Numbered from the stretch's first letter, positions 42,886-53,900 are shown. The stretch: DNA of 61,601 bases from CAZHRC01 sp964533865 (GCA_964533865.1 CAZHRC010000014.1:1-61601), one strand, 5' to 3'. Translations and numbers: made by a program. The notes: generated from the letters alone by a model not told the origin.

Positions 42886-42924
42886 GGCATTCTCCTTTCT
42901 GATTTTGAGTTTTGAACATAAAAA

Positions 42925-43180
42925 AACTCCCGACCATGTTATCCATGGGACGGAAGTACCGTGTTACCACCCAAATTCACATCCACTTCGCAGTGAAATG
43001 CCTCGTCGGGTACTAATCATTACCATACCCTAGTGCTATAACGTGCACCCACGAACGATCCTCTTATTGGATCGTTGACTCAGAGGCCATGTTCAATCCC
43101 TGCTGTTTTACAATGTCTCACCACGCCATTGCTCTCTTTGAAAACACAGTTGGATCTACTCTTCTCTTCGAAGTCTATAC
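42925..43180 (-). promoter_or_regulatory. T-box riboswitch (methionine) upstream of metA
   Basis: Read on the minus strand, the leader has the antiterminator TGGGTGGTAACACGG (42959-42973), then a GTCCC...GGGA terminator stem and a T7 run ending near 42922. Upstream is a stem I region with the specifier context GAAC-ATG-GCC (codon at 43088-43090), i.e. methionine. Uncharged tRNA-Met would pair with the specifier and with TGG to prevent termination and switch metA on. Confidence 0.9.
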
Positions 43181-43186
43181 TATTTT

Positions 43187-43215
43187 AATATAGCATCGAA
43201 AAACGTGATTGTCAA
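43187..43215 (-). promoter_or_regulatory. Promoter of the T-box-metA transcript
   Basis: Minus strand: TTGACA, 17 bases, TATATT, directly upstream of the T-box leader. Confidence 0.8.
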
Positions 43216-43358
43216 TGGATGTTCGGTGATTAATGTGAGTGAAATCGGGTATTTTTAGACTAGATCATCATGCGATAGTATTTCCATGTGATTCATTAAT
43301 GAAATGGGTATATATGGAATAGTTGCTATTACAGTGAAAGAAATTAAAGGAGATTTAC

Positions 43359-43676
43359 ATGACAAGAATAATTGATGCACAGAGTTTTGAAGCTGAAGTT
43401 TTGGAAAATGAGGGAGTCGTTTTAGTTGATTTCTTTGCAGAGTGGTGTGGGCCATGTAAAATGATGGCGCCAATTCTCGATCAGCTTTCCGATGAATACG
43501 CTGGACAGGCTACCATTGCAAAGCTGGATATTGACACCAACCCTGAAATATCGGATCGTTATAGAATTTCCGCGGTTCCTACCTTACTCATCTTTAAGAA
43601 TGGTGAAAAAGTCGATACCATCGTCGGATTCCAACCAAAACAAAGTTTAGAATTACGTCTAAAAGCTCAGCTCTAA
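43359..43676 (+). CDS. trxA: Thioredoxin
   Basis: 105-residue cytoplasmic disulfide reductase with the active site W-C-G-P-C-K (about residues 29-34), the preceding V-D-F-F-A-E strand, the D-x-D-T-N segment, the cis-proline in A-V-P-T-L near residue 75 and a C-terminal G-F-Q-P-K. Full length. AAAGGAG precedes the ATG. A short palindrome TTCATTAATGAA (43292-43303) lies in the promoter region. It appears monocistronic. Confidence 0.96.
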   Translation: MTRIIDAQSFEAEVLENEGVVLVDFFAEWCGPCKMMAPILDQLSDEYAGQATIAKLDIDTNPEISDRYRISAVPTLLIFKNGEKVDTIVGFQPKQSLELRLKAQL

Positions 43677-43681
43677 GAACA

Positions 43682-43709
43682 AAGCCCTCTGTCGATCGAC
43701 AGAGGGCTT
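43682..43709. terminator. Hairpin after trxA
   Basis: Perfect palindromic stem AAGCCCTCTGTC / GACAGAGGGCTT. The T-tract is weak on the plus strand, and the stem also follows the minus-strand small gene at 43714, so it may serve both. Confidence 0.75.
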
Positions 43710-43713
43710 GAAA

Positions 43714-43872
43714 TTATTTTTGACGGGTTTGTCTAGCCAATTTAAATGGTCGGCGATCCTTGACGCTTTTTATAAAAGCGGACAAGATTTGAAGTAAATC
43801 GTCAATATTTTGTGGGTTTAAGGTGTGTAAAACTTCTGAAAAATCTTTCCAAGGCTGGTATAATTTATTCAT
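43714..43872 (-). CDS. Small protein, 52 residues
   Basis: An ATG at 43872 is preceded on the minus strand by CTAGGAGAATACC, a good ribosome site. The frame encodes 52 residues: an acidic/amphipathic front (W8, D24-D25) and a basic tail (K-D-R-R-P-F-K-L-A-R-Q). The tail is reminiscent of small YlqC/YvlD-unlike clostridial orphans, and I recognise no family. It ends right at the hairpin shared with trxA. A possible TATAGT box lies upstream. It fills an otherwise unexplained 300-base gap. Likely real, function unknown. Confidence 0.6.
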   Translation of the reverse strand: MNKLYQPWKDFSEVLHTLNPQNIDDLLQILSAFIKSVKDRRPFKLARQTRQK

Positions 43873-43975
43873 GGTATTCTCCTAGGGGGTTTTGTCGTAT
43901 TGCTCTTACAGTTACACTATACCCAATAAATATGGGATTATTATGGATCTGGGAATGAAATGAGAAAGGACACTT

Positions 43976-45556
43976 ATGATTTTAAAAATAAACGGTTTGC
44001 AATTAAGACTTCACGAGTCGGAGTCGGTATTGGTAGATAAACTCAAGAAAATCCTTAAATTACCCACCGACAAGATCTCTTTTACGATTTATCGTCGAAG
44101 TGTAGATGCGCGAAAAAAAGATGATATACATCATGTTTATCAATTGTTAGTAGAGGTGGATGATGGTTACGTATTATCACAAAAGCAATTAAAACAAAAC
44201 ATTTCAATTTACAAACCTTTTGAGCGAAATATAGTCAAAGGTGTTTCCGCACTTGTGAAACCGCCAATAATCGTTGGATTTGGACCTTGTGGGCTATTTA
44301 CGGCATATATCCTAGCTCAGGAAGGGTATAGGCCGATTGTTATCGAAAGAGGTTCTTCAGTTGATGTGCGACGGGAGAAGGTTGCCGCTTTTTGGAAAAC
44401 TGGTATTCTTGACGAAGAGACGAATGTTCAGTTTGGTGAAGGGGGTGCTGGAGCTTTTTCCGATGGGAAATTGACCACTCGAGTTAAAGATTCTCTCATC
44501 GAAGATGTGTTGAGTATTTTTGTGGAGAACGGAGCGCCAAAGGAAATTTTATATGAACAAAAACCTCATATTGGCACGGATTTACTGTTGGGAATTATTG
44601 CAAGTATGAGAAAGCGTATCATCGATTGGGGAGGCGTTGTGGAGTTTGATACCCGCCTAACCTCTCTCTCGTCAGTGGATGGTCAATATGTTCTAAAGAC
44701 CAATCGAGGAACCTTTGTATCAGAACAAGTGGTGTTAGCACTTGGGAATAGCGCAAGAGATACATTTGAAATGTTGGATGAATGGGGCCTTACCATGGAA
44801 AGCAAACCATTTGCTGTCGGTTTTCGCATTGAGCACCCCCAAAATCTTATCAATCAAGGCCAATTTGGCGAGCATTACCACCATCCTAGATTGGGACCGG
44901 CAGAGTATGCGTTGACGCACAAAGGGGACCGTGGGGTTTACACTTTTTGTATGTGTCCGGGTGGCAGGGTTATCGCAGCAGCTTCGACAGATCGACATCT
45001 TGTTGTCAATGGGATGAGTCATCACGCTCGAGATATGGTAAATGCGAATAGTGCCATCGTCGCAACCGTCGATAGTTCGGATTACGGAAGTGGCGTATTA
45101 GATGGTATGAGGTTTCAGCAAGCCATTGAACAAAAAGCATTTGATTTGGGAGGCGGAAATTGGTACGCTCCTTGCCAACAGGTGCAGGATTTTTTAAAGG
45201 ATAGACCGTCCGTGGGCTTTATCCATACGCATCCGAGTTACAAACCAGGCGTAACGCCGACGAGCTTAAATGATATTTATCCTCCAGCGATTACCGATGC
45301 GATCAAAGAAGGTATCATCGGTATGGATCGTAAACTAAAGGGATTTGGGGGCGAATCAGGGGTGTTGACCGGCGTGGAAACTCGGACCTCATCTCCAGTC
45401 CGGATGGTTAGGGATAAGGTAACCTTAGAAGCCTTAGGTCATAGTGGGCTATACCCAGGTGGGGAAGGTGCAGGTTATGCAGGGGGTATCACAAGCTCTG
45501 CAATTGATGGTATAAAAATTGCGGAGATCATCGCGTCACAATACAAACCGTTTTAA
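43976..45556 (+). CDS. NAD(P)/FAD-dependent oxidoreductase (COG2509 type)
   Basis: 526-residue flavoprotein. The N-terminal roughly 95 residues form a small alpha/beta domain with R-R-S-V-D-A-R-K-K. The FAD-binding site follows in G-F-G-P-C-G-L-F-T-A near residue 100, then V-I-E-R-G, F-G-E-G-G-A-G-A-F-S-D-G-K-L and a C-terminal G-E-G-A-G-Y-A-G-G-I. This is the uncharacterised family of large FAD dehydrogenases found in most clostridia. The function and substrate are unknown. It appears monocistronic, with a weak ribosome site (AAAGGACACTT). Confidence 0.87.
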   Translation: MILKINGLQLRLHESESVLVDKLKKILKLPTDKISFTIYRRSVDARKKDDIHHVYQLLVEVDDGYVLSQKQLKQNISIYKPFERNIVKGVSALVKPPIIVGFGPCGLFTAYILAQEGYRPIVIERGSSVDVRREKVAAFWKTGILDEETNVQFGEGGAGAFSDGKLTTRVKDSLIEDVLSIFVENGAPKEILYEQKPHIGTDLLLGIIASMRKRIIDWGGVVEFDTRLTSLSSVDGQYVLKTNRGTFVSEQVVLALGNSARDTFEMLDEWGLTMESKPFAVGFRIEHPQNLINQGQFGEHYHHPRLGPAEYALTHKGDRGVYTFCMCPGGRVIAAASTDRHLVVNGMSHHARDMVNANSAIVATVDSSDYGSGVLDGMRFQQAIEQKAFDLGGGNWYAPCQQVQDFLKDRPSVGFIHTHPSYKPGVTPTSLNDIYPPAITDAIKEGIIGMDRKLKGFGGESGVLTGVETRTSSPVRMVRDKVTLEALGHSGLYPGGEGAGYAGGITSSAIDGIKIAEIIASQYKPF

Positions 45557-45561
45557 ACTGA

Positions 45562-45592
45562 AAAAGGACCTCTCATTTCTGAAAGGTCCTTA
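45562..45592. terminator. Bidirectional terminator
   Basis: AAGGACCT / AGGTCCTT stem with a long loop and flanking A/T runs, between the FAD protein and the lipid kinase gene. Confidence 0.8.
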
Positions 45593-45601
45593 TCATAAAG
45601 C

Positions 45602-46495
45602 TTAAGGCTTGCCTTGATAACAGTCTAAAAATTTCTGCATGACATTGACAGTGACAGGGAGTTTTGGACCCTCTTCGCCGTCGATATCGGTATAGAACTT
45701 GGATTCTTCTCGTAGAGATAGTTCCAATCGACGTGCTTTAAAATACTTTATACTATCGTCGTTCTCAACATCGCCCATGAGGGCGCTTTTTATTGCCGAC
45801 AATTTTGAAAGAAATGTTGTATCGCTCAGAACAAAGTAGTGACAATACCCATCGTCGAGTTTAGCCCCAACGTTTGAGAATTTTAATATATCCATTTCAT
45901 CGATCATCATCCCTAGGAAGATGTGTGCGTCGAGATCAAATTCTTTGCCATCGGCGTTGACATGTAGTGGATATATTTTGTCATTAGTCACTTGAGGTGC
46001 GATATTTTTCAAGTAAGCGAGAGGACCGAGTCGTGCTTTTTCTTCAGAATCCACTTCATGAATGACCTCGAGGATACGACCAAAGGTGAAAGAATAGATA
46101 AAATAAGCATCATTTACTTTTCCTAAGTCGATTTTAGTGTGGTTTGTTTCGTCCCATTCTTCAATGGCTTTTGAGATATCTAAAGGTATGGATAATACTC
46201 TAGCCAGACTATTAAAGGTGCCAGCAGGGTAGACGCCAAGGATGGGACGTTGTTCTTTTAAGGCAAGGCCATGGATGACTTCGTTTATCGTACCATCTCC
46301 ACCCATGGCAAACAAACTATGGTAGTTTTCATCACAGGCGATGGAAGCGAGGTCGCTAGCGTGACCGGGTTTTGTTGTAAGACGAATGTCTACTTTGTCA
46401 AAATGAGGCTTCAGTTGATTTTTTATCTGGTCGATATATGCCTCACCTTGATTTTTACCAGCGGTGGGGTTGATGATTACCATTGCATTTTTCAT
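45602..46495 (-). CDS. Diacylglycerol kinase-family lipid kinase (DagK/YegS type)
   Basis: 297 residues. The N-terminal catalytic domain shows I-I-N-P-T-A-G-K, the G-G-D-G-T-I-N-E-V ATP motif near residue 67, and G-V-Y-P-A-G-T-F-N-S-L-A-R, followed by a beta-rich C-terminal domain with D-G-E-E-G-P. It phosphorylates diacylglycerol or a related lipid on the cytoplasmic face of the membrane. GGAGGGCC precedes the ATG. Other lipids (sphingoid bases, undecaprenol) cannot be excluded. Confidence 0.9.
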   Translation of the reverse strand: MKNAMVIINPTAGKNQGEAYIDQIKNQLKPHFDKVDIRLTTKPGHASDLASIACDENYHSLFAMGGDGTINEVIHGLALKEQRPILGVYPAGTFNSLARVLSIPLDISKAIEEWDETNHTKIDLGKVNDAYFIYSFTFGRILEVIHEVDSEEKARLGPLAYLKNIAPQVTNDKIYPLHVNADGKEFDLDAHIFLGMMIDEMDILKFSNVGAKLDDGYCHYFVLSDTTFLSKLSAIKSALMGDVENDDSIKYFKARRLELSLREESKFYTDIDGEEGPKLPVTVNVMQKFLDCYQGKP

Positions 46496-46632
46496 GGAGG
46501 GCCTCCTTTGATTGATTCCTAGTCATTTGATACCCATGATTGCTGGAATTTATCTGTTAGAAATTATTAATGGTCATAGATTTTTTTCGCAGTTGGGCTG
46601 GTGTGGTAAAATAATAAGGTAGGAGGTAGTGG

Positions 46633-47781
46633 ATGAATATTTTGCATTTAGCGGATTTACATATTGGAAAAAAAGTACTGGGGTTCTCAATGATTTCTGA
46701 ACAAGAAGTCATGGTCGATTTTATTTTAGACCTTGTCGATCGAGAGGGCATTGATTGTGTTTTAATTGCAGGCGATATCTACGATCGGAAAATTGTCGCT
46801 AAGGAAGGTTTGCTGTTATACAACAGATTGCTGGTTTCGTTGGTTCTTGATCGCAACGTACCTGTTATCGCGATTTCTGGAAACCACGATTCAAGGGAAC
46901 GCCTGGAGGCGGGAAATTTGCTTACGGAATCTGTAGGGTATTACGTCGAAGGGGTTTTAAAAGATCCCGTACGCTGTGTGACGCTAGAAAAAGATGGTGA
47001 AATCGTTGATTTCTATTTGATTCCCTATGCGGATATTTTAGAAGGCCGTATCCTTTATGACGAGGATGAGATATTGACCTATGAAGATGTGATGGTGAGA
47101 ACGATGGAAACCATCACAGTTAATCCCAATCATTTCAATGTGGCTCTCGTTCACGGTTATATTGTTGGAGATGCCACAAGTTATATCGAACAAGAAAAAA
47201 TCGAATCCCAAAAGCCGTTGTCAATTGGGGGAAAAGAGTATATATCCTCGCATGTTTTAGCTGGTTTTGATTACGTTGCTTTGGGGCATCTTCATCGGGC
47301 TCAGAAGGTTACTCCTATTATGCGCTATGCGGGATCCCCATTGAAGTATTCTTTTTCAGAAGAAACTCATCAAAAGTCTTTTACAGTGATACGAACTAAG
47401 CCTGATCATTCACTAGAGTTTTCTTTACATACCTTTCGATCCCAACGTGATTTTCGAACGATTCGCGGATATTTTGACGAGGTGGTGGCAATGGCGATAA
47501 CAGATGACCAGACAGAGGATTATATACGATTAGAATTGTTAGATGAACAATTGGTAAAAGATGGGATGAAACGAATAAAGAAATATTATCCCAACACCAT
47601 GAGCATTCACTATCCTGAGAAAAAAGTAGCAACGGGTCCTTACCGTGGAGAAAGCGATACCCGCCAGAAATCTCTGTCAGAATTGTTTGTTGATTTTTAC
47701 GAATTTAAGCAAGGTCATCCTCCGACAACTAGAGAGGTTAGGCTTGTTAATCAATTACTGGACGGAGGTGTTGATGACTGA
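46633..47781 (+). CDS. sbcD: Exonuclease SbcD (Mre11 family)
   Basis: 382-residue Mn-dependent nuclease subunit. Phosphoesterase motifs: A-D-L-H-I-G-K near residue 7, A-G-D-I-Y-D, S-G-N-H-D-S-R-E-R, V-A-L-V-H-G-Y and L-G-H-L-H-R-A. The C-terminal capping domain is present. GGTAGGAGG lies upstream of the ATG, and TGATG overlap with sbcC couples translation. It opens the sbcD-sbcC-addB-addA operon for DNA-end processing. Confidence 0.96.
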   Translation: MNILHLADLHIGKKVLGFSMISEQEVMVDFILDLVDREGIDCVLIAGDIYDRKIVAKEGLLLYNRLLVSLVLDRNVPVIAISGNHDSRERLEAGNLLTESVGYYVEGVLKDPVRCVTLEKDGEIVDFYLIPYADILEGRILYDEDEILTYEDVMVRTMETITVNPNHFNVALVHGYIVGDATSYIEQEKIESQKPLSIGGKEYISSHVLAGFDYVALGHLHRAQKVTPIMRYAGSPLKYSFSEETHQKSFTVIRTKPDHSLEFSLHTFRSQRDFRTIRGYFDEVVAMAITDDQTEDYIRLELLDEQLVKDGMKRIKKYYPNTMSIHYPEKKVATGPYRGESDTRQKSLSELFVDFYEFKQGHPPTTREVRLVNQLLDGGVDD

Positions 47782-50700
47782 TGAAACCTTTAAAGCTGAC
47801 AATGAGAGGGTTTATTACTTATCGAGAGGAAGTCGTCATCGATTTTACAAAACTCGATGGACAAGGGCTTTTCATGATATCTGGACCAACGGGTTCAGGA
47901 AAGACGACGATATTTGATGGGATATGCTACGCATTATACGGTGAAGTGAGTACTGCTCGGCGTGATGCGGCGAGCGATGAAGAGCTACGATGTCATTACT
48001 TAGAACCCACCGATCCTTACACTTTTGTCGAATTTGAGTTTGTTCATCAGAGTAAAAGATACGCAGTGCGAAGGGAACCAAGACAAACGGCAATAAAGCG
48101 AAGCAAAAGACCTGCAACCTATGTCAATGAGGTTGCACTGAGAGAGTTGACTGCGGATGGCGATATTTTTATATCGGAGAGCATTCGCGAGGTGAATGAT
48201 TTTATTATCAATGCTGTTGGATTGAAAAAGGAACAGTTCACAACAGTGGTGCTGCTTCCTCAGGGAGAATTTTCAACGTTTTTGTCAGCGGATTCAAAAT
48301 CAAAAAAGGAGATTCTCGGCCGTATATTCGCTACAGACAATATTGCAGCTTTTGAGCAAGTTATTCAAAGAAGAGCATCGAAAGCGACGAAGGAACTAAA
48401 AGACATCGTCGATGAAATCAACTTATTGGTCAGTCAGTTAGATGAATCAACCCTAGGTCATCTTTCCGATCTGGTCATCGACAAGTCTGTGGACCCGATC
48501 CATTATTCTGATTTTGTAGAAAGGTTGAAGGATCACAATAAGCAAGAATCCGACACATTAAATCTTTTCAGAACCAAGCTTTCTGATAAACGACGATTAA
48601 TGGAAAATCAACAAATGTTCTATCGGGATAGTCAGCGAAACAACGAGCAATTGGCTACGTATGAGCATAAAAATAAGCGAGTAAGCCAATTAAAGTTGAA
48701 AGAACATGTCTATATTGATCTAAAGGATCGTCTGGATCAGGGAATCGCCGCTCAAGGCATTCAACCTTATGAGGAAGCCTTGATCGCCTCTTCAAAGGAG
48801 CTAGAAAATGTTCAACAGGGATTAGAAAAAATGCGATTAGAGCTGGAAAGCGCACAAACGGCTCATGATCGATGGTTAACCCGGCATAAAGACCTTCCCG
48901 ACCTAAAAAAAGGGCTCGAACAGGATGTTGCAGAAGTAAACAAACTCAATGAAGATCGAAGACAACTGGTTAATTACGAAGCGCTTCTAAACCAAAACAA
49001 AGTTTCTGAAGAAAAAGTTAGTACCATAAAAAAGAAATTGACTGGTTTGGAGAAGGCGTTGAGGGCGGATGCTAAAAAAATAGAGGAAATGGAGTGCTTT
49101 ATTGAAAACAAGGGCAAGTTAGATGTCGAGTTAAGAGAGTTTTCGGAAAAAACCTTGAGTCAAAAGGAGCATTTGAAAGTATTAGCCTCTTTATTTCATA
49201 AAACTAAAAAAGTCTTAGAAGAGTCAGATAAAATAAAGTGCAAGGAAACGGATATTCTTGAAACAAAGAACAACGTTCTCACTATGGAAAAAGATTTGGC
49301 GGCTATGCTAGAAGGTATAAAACAAGATGCTCTTTCCCAATATGTGAATCTTTTAGAAGAGGGCAAACCATGTCCTTTGTGTGGTTCAATCCATCATCCT
49401 AATAAGCTAGAACGCACCACTCATAGTAGTGTCGAATGGTATGATGCTTTAGTCGAGAAGCATAAGCAAGCGTCAAAAGATCTCACGCAATTGGAGCGAG
49501 ATCATGGGATAGTATTGGGGATTCAGTCTGCGACAATACAAGAGATCCAAGATGAAATGGTTGTGTTAGGGTTATTGGAACGTGGGATGGCTTTGACCGT
49601 CGATGAAAATCTAAAGAATTATCTCTTTCGAAAGGGAACTGAGGCGAAAACGGACTATGAAGCTTTAGAGCGTAAAAAAACAGAGATCCTTCTCGGTCTT
49701 CAACGTATTGAGCAGACAGAAATAGAAGTCAAAAAATGCCGAGATAGGATGGATCAATTAAAAGAAGAAATGAATAAATTTTCGATTGAAAAAATGACTG
49801 AAACGACGTCTATCGAAAACCGGAAAAGTCAAATCGACGTCATTATTGCCTCAATTGAGAGAGATAGTGATATTGAAACCATAGAAAAGCGTTTGACGGA
49901 AATCGCTAGTCACAAAGCTTCCATTGAAAATGAAATGGAACAAATCTCAACTGGTCTTCAACGTGCCACACTCATCGTTGGGAAATTGGAAGCTGGGCTT
50001 ACCGTCCAATCGGATATCGAGCTAGGGTTGATTGCCAAGGAAGCACAACTTCAAAAACGGTTGGCAGAAGAAATAGCGGCGAGGTTCGAGGAAAGTGATC
50101 GTTATCAGACGGCTAAGAAGGATTACGTTGAAATAAAAGATCGTGCGGAGGATATTGAGGATTATTTTAAGAAGTTGACGAGCGAGGAAAAAGAATTATC
50201 TGTTCTTCAAGCATTTATAGAGGGTTTAACTTACGTCGATTTGAAACCCATTCAAGACCAAGTCACATTTTTAGACAATGAGGTCAAGGCATTGGAAACC
50301 GAGAGCAGCAACCTGGCCTTAGTCAACTCAAGTGGAGAAAAGATATTGCACCTAGTCGAATCGCGAACGATACATTACGCCACGGCAGTGGATAATCAAA
50401 AACTGCTGGAGACACTGGACAGAATAATGCGTGGTATGGATGGCGGGATCAGCGGAAGAGAAAAAATCAACTTTGAAACTTTTGTGTTAATCTACTATTT
50501 CGATCAAGTGCTTTATTACGCTAATCAACGGCTTCACAGCATGACAAATGGCCAATACGAACTCATGCGGAAAGATGAGATTACAAGTAACCAAGGAAAG
50601 CAAGGTTTGGACATTGACGTTCTCGACACCCACACAGGTCGGAAAAGAAGCTCAGCGACACTTTCTGGAGGTGAGAGTTTCCTAGCATCACTTGCCCTGT

Positions 50701-50957
50701 CCTTAGGGGTTTCGGATGCGATGATGGATAATTCCGGAGCTGTTGATGTTCAAATGTTACTCATCGATGAAGGGTTTGGCTCATTAGATGAAGACGCTTT
50801 GCAAAATGCCATAGACTGTTTGTTGGATCTGACTGAAAACGATCGGTTAATTGGGATTATTTCTCATGTCGACGAGTTAAAGGATCAAATACCTCATAAG
50901 ATTGTGGTGACTTATGAAAAGGAGCGAGGATCCAGTTTGAAGATGGAAGTGCAGTAG
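47781..50957 (+). CDS. sbcC: Exonuclease SbcC (Rad50 family SMC-like ATPase)
   Basis: 1058 residues. Walker A is G-P-T-G-S-G-K-T-T near residue 37. A long coiled coil (about 180-870) is interrupted by the zinc-hook C-P-L-C-G-S near 533. The C-terminal ABC signature is L-S-G-G-E-S-F-L-A-S-L-A, followed by Walker B L-L-I-D-E-G-F-G-S-L-D. It partners SbcD to cut hairpins and protein-blocked ends. Length and motifs are complete. Confidence 0.96.
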   Translation: MKPLKLTMRGFITYREEVVIDFTKLDGQGLFMISGPTGSGKTTIFDGICYALYGEVSTARRDAASDEELRCHYLEPTDPYTFVEFEFVHQSKRYAVRREPRQTAIKRSKRPATYVNEVALRELTADGDIFISESIREVNDFIINAVGLKKEQFTTVVLLPQGEFSTFLSADSKSKKEILGRIFATDNIAAFEQVIQRRASKATKELKDIVDEINLLVSQLDESTLGHLSDLVIDKSVDPIHYSDFVERLKDHNKQESDTLNLFRTKLSDKRRLMENQQMFYRDSQRNNEQLATYEHKNKRVSQLKLKEHVYIDLKDRLDQGIAAQGIQPYEEALIASSKELENVQQGLEKMRLELESAQTAHDRWLTRHKDLPDLKKGLEQDVAEVNKLNEDRRQLVNYEALLNQNKVSEEKVSTIKKKLTGLEKALRADAKKIEEMECFIENKGKLDVELREFSEKTLSQKEHLKVLASLFHKTKKVLEESDKIKCKETDILETKNNVLTMEKDLAAMLEGIKQDALSQYVNLLEEGKPCPLCGSIHHPNKLERTTHSSVEWYDALVEKHKQASKDLTQLERDHGIVLGIQSATIQEIQDEMVVLGLLERGMALTVDENLKNYLFRKGTEAKTDYEALERKKTEILLGLQRIEQTEIEVKKCRDRMDQLKEEMNKFSIEKMTETTSIENRKSQIDVIIASIERDSDIETIEKRLTEIASHKASIENEMEQISTGLQRATLIVGKLEAGLTVQSDIELGLIAKEAQLQKRLAEEIAARFEESDRYQTAKKDYVEIKDRAEDIEDYFKKLTSEEKELSVLQAFIEGLTYVDLKPIQDQVTFLDNEVKALETESSNLALVNSSGEKILHLVESRTIHYATAVDNQKLLETLDRIMRGMDGGISGREKINFETFVLIYYFDQVLYYANQRLHSMTNGQYELMRKDEITSNQGKQGLDIDVLDTHTGRKRSSATLSGGESFLASLALSLGVSDAMMDNSGAVDVQMLLIDEGFGSLDEDALQNAIDCLLDLTENDRLIGIISHVDELKDQIPHKIVVTYEKERGSSLKMEVQ

Positions 50958-50966
50958 GAGGCCAGT

Positions 50967-53900
50967 ATGATAACAATAATCGCGTCACGTGATGCGCTTG
51001 CTAATACAAATGAAATGTATCGTCGGCTGAAAAGCCATCATGCACAAGGGCAGAAAGCTTATCTCATGGTATCTGAGCAAGTTACTTTGCAAAGGGATAT
51101 CGATCTGTTAGACGCTTTAGAAGCCAAAGCGTTGATAGGGATTAAGGTTAAAAGTTTTACATCCCTTTCGAGAGAAGTCCTCGAGCGCGTAGGCGGTTCG
51201 ACGAAACCAGTAATTACAGACATAGGAAAGCACATGGTGATTCGTCGAATCGTAGATTCAAGCCAAAAGGAGTTGTCTTTATTTCGTCACACAAAAGACA
51301 ACGAGGGATTCATCACGGGGATGATCCGTTTGATCACAGAACTCAAAAGCAATCGTGTTGAACCCGAGTTACTGATGCAACTATTAGAACGGGAAGTTCC
51401 AAATCCGTTATTTCATAAAAAGATAACAGAAATCGCCATTATCTTAGAGCGCTACAATCAACTTTTAGAAGGGAAATACATCGATAATGAAAATCGTTTG
51501 ATGCTACTGACCGAAAAATTACCCGATGCACACTACATTAGAGATATTCATTTTTATTTTGATAGTTACACCTCTTTCTCGCTCATTGAGTGGGAGGTGT
51601 TAGAGGTATTGCATGCAATGGGTGTATCGATGACGTTATGCGTGACAATTGATGAACGATTGATAGGCGCTGAGAATATGGGCGAGACTGTGGTGAAAGA
51701 CGCAGAGGTTTTTGATAGTTCATTGCGCTTATACCAAAGAATTGAAGAGATGGTTGGGGCAAAACCTAAGATTCACATTGTCCAAAGAAGTCGTCCTCCT
51801 CTATACGACGTCGATTGGGTTTCACATCAGCTCTTTTCTTATAATCCTATCTCTACTTCAGATAGCGATGGTAGCATTCGGCTTTTTCAAGGGTTGAATA
51901 CGGAAGAAGAAGTCGAGGAGGTAGCGCGTAACATTAGGTGTAAGGTTATTGATGAGGGTTATCGATTTAGGGATTTTACTGTCGTGACTGCTCACCCATT
52001 GAGTTATAATAAAATACTGAAGCGGATTTTCAACCAAAGCGACATTCCTTATTTTATCGATGAAAAGCGTTCGTTTTTAGAAAACAGCATTGTAAAATTT
52101 ATCATTTCTGCTATAGAGATGATCAGCTTCAATATGCGCCAAGAAAACGTCATGGGATTTCTGAAATCGGGTTTCGTCGATGTCACTACCACAGAAGCTT
52201 TAGCTTTTGAAAATTATGTTAATCGTCGAAGGATTCGGGGCGGGATGTACTTTGACGAAAAGTATTTCTCCGTCGATCAGAACTACTATAAGAAAAGCAA
52301 GCGATTATATGCTATTGCTTTAAGAGAGGTACAGGAAGCGTGGGGATGCCGCGAAAGGCTTTTAGAGGTTTTTCTAGATTTTTATGATCGGGCTCAGGTA
52401 GTAAGCAAGGTAGTTGATCATTGTCGATCGGTGTATGATTTTTTGCACCAAGAGAAACTAAAAGTTCAATTTGACGGATACCAAGCGGATCTAGCTCAAA
52501 TGGATCGGATTGATATCGTCGACGAAAACAACCAAGTTATGGGGAAAATCGTCGAGATACTCGAACAACTCGTCGAAATGATCGGTGAAGTAGAAGTGTC
52601 TTTTGTCGAATTTGCAAAAATTTTAAAGGATGGTTTCAGTGCGATGCATATTGGCTTGATCCCGCCTGCTCAAGATCAGGTAATCATTGGTTCAGTGATG
52701 AGATCACGAAATGGCCATACTCCACATCTGTTTCTTATGGGGATGAATGATGCCTATTTGCCTTCATCTCAAGATGAAGGAGGGTTACTACTTCCCTCTG
52801 AAATGGAATGGCTAAAAGAAAACGATGTGGTACTCCCCTCGGAAGTAGGCATCCGACAATCGATTGAGAACATTTCCTTGTACAACACCATTGGAAGGGC
52901 AACAGAGCGCTTACATTTGAGTTATGCGTCGATGGATTCGTCTAATCAGTCAATGCAACCTGCAACTTACCTTCATCAGATACGAAAAATTCTTCCAATG
53001 CTTCAAATTGAAACGCCAAATCGACGACTCAACGAAAGGGATTTATATACGCCTTTCCTAGCGATCAGAAAAATGTTGAACTTAGATAGGGAGGATAATG
53101 TGCCGATTGAAGATCGAAATTTAGGTCATGGGATTATGGCCTACATGACGACCCAAGATAAGTGGCAGCAAACGGCAAATATAATATATGAGAGTTGGCA
53201 CTATATACAAGAAAAGCCACCTTTGGCGAGAACGTTAGCACGAAAACTTTACGACGGGCCTACTGGAGTGAGTATTTCTAGAATGGAACGCTTTGCCAGC
53301 TGCCCGTACAAACACTTTGTGGATTATGGGTTACGTCCAATGGAGCTAAATGCCTTCTCAATTGGCAAAAATGAAATCGGTTCAGTGTTGCACGAAGTGA
53401 TTGATAACTTTACTTCATTGGTTAAGGAGCAAGAAGCGGTTCAAATGCCAGTTGAGGAAGGTGATGTCGAGAAATTTGTGGTTGAGACATTTGAAAAGGT
53501 AACAAAAGACCATATCGATAGCGAACGGCGAGGGTCGCAACGGAATAATTTTGTTTTACAGCGAACGAGATTTACTGCTCTTGAAAATTGCATCCACGTT
53601 TTGCGCCAAATTAGAAAAGGTGCCTTTAGCCTCTTCAAAGAAGAGGTAGCTTTTGGTCAAAAAAACCTTGAAGGGCAACTTGTTTTCGAGGTCGATGGGG
53701 AATCTGTTGCATTAGAGGGGGTCATTGATCGTATTGACCGATACAGAACCTCGGATAAGGATTTTATTCGCGTTATTGATTACAAGAGTGGTAATAAAAC
53801 TTTGGACATCACATCGGTAATCGAAGGACTAGACATCCAGTTAATCGTTTATTTAAATGCAGCGATCGGCATTTGTTCGACGATGGGTAAGGAGACGGTT

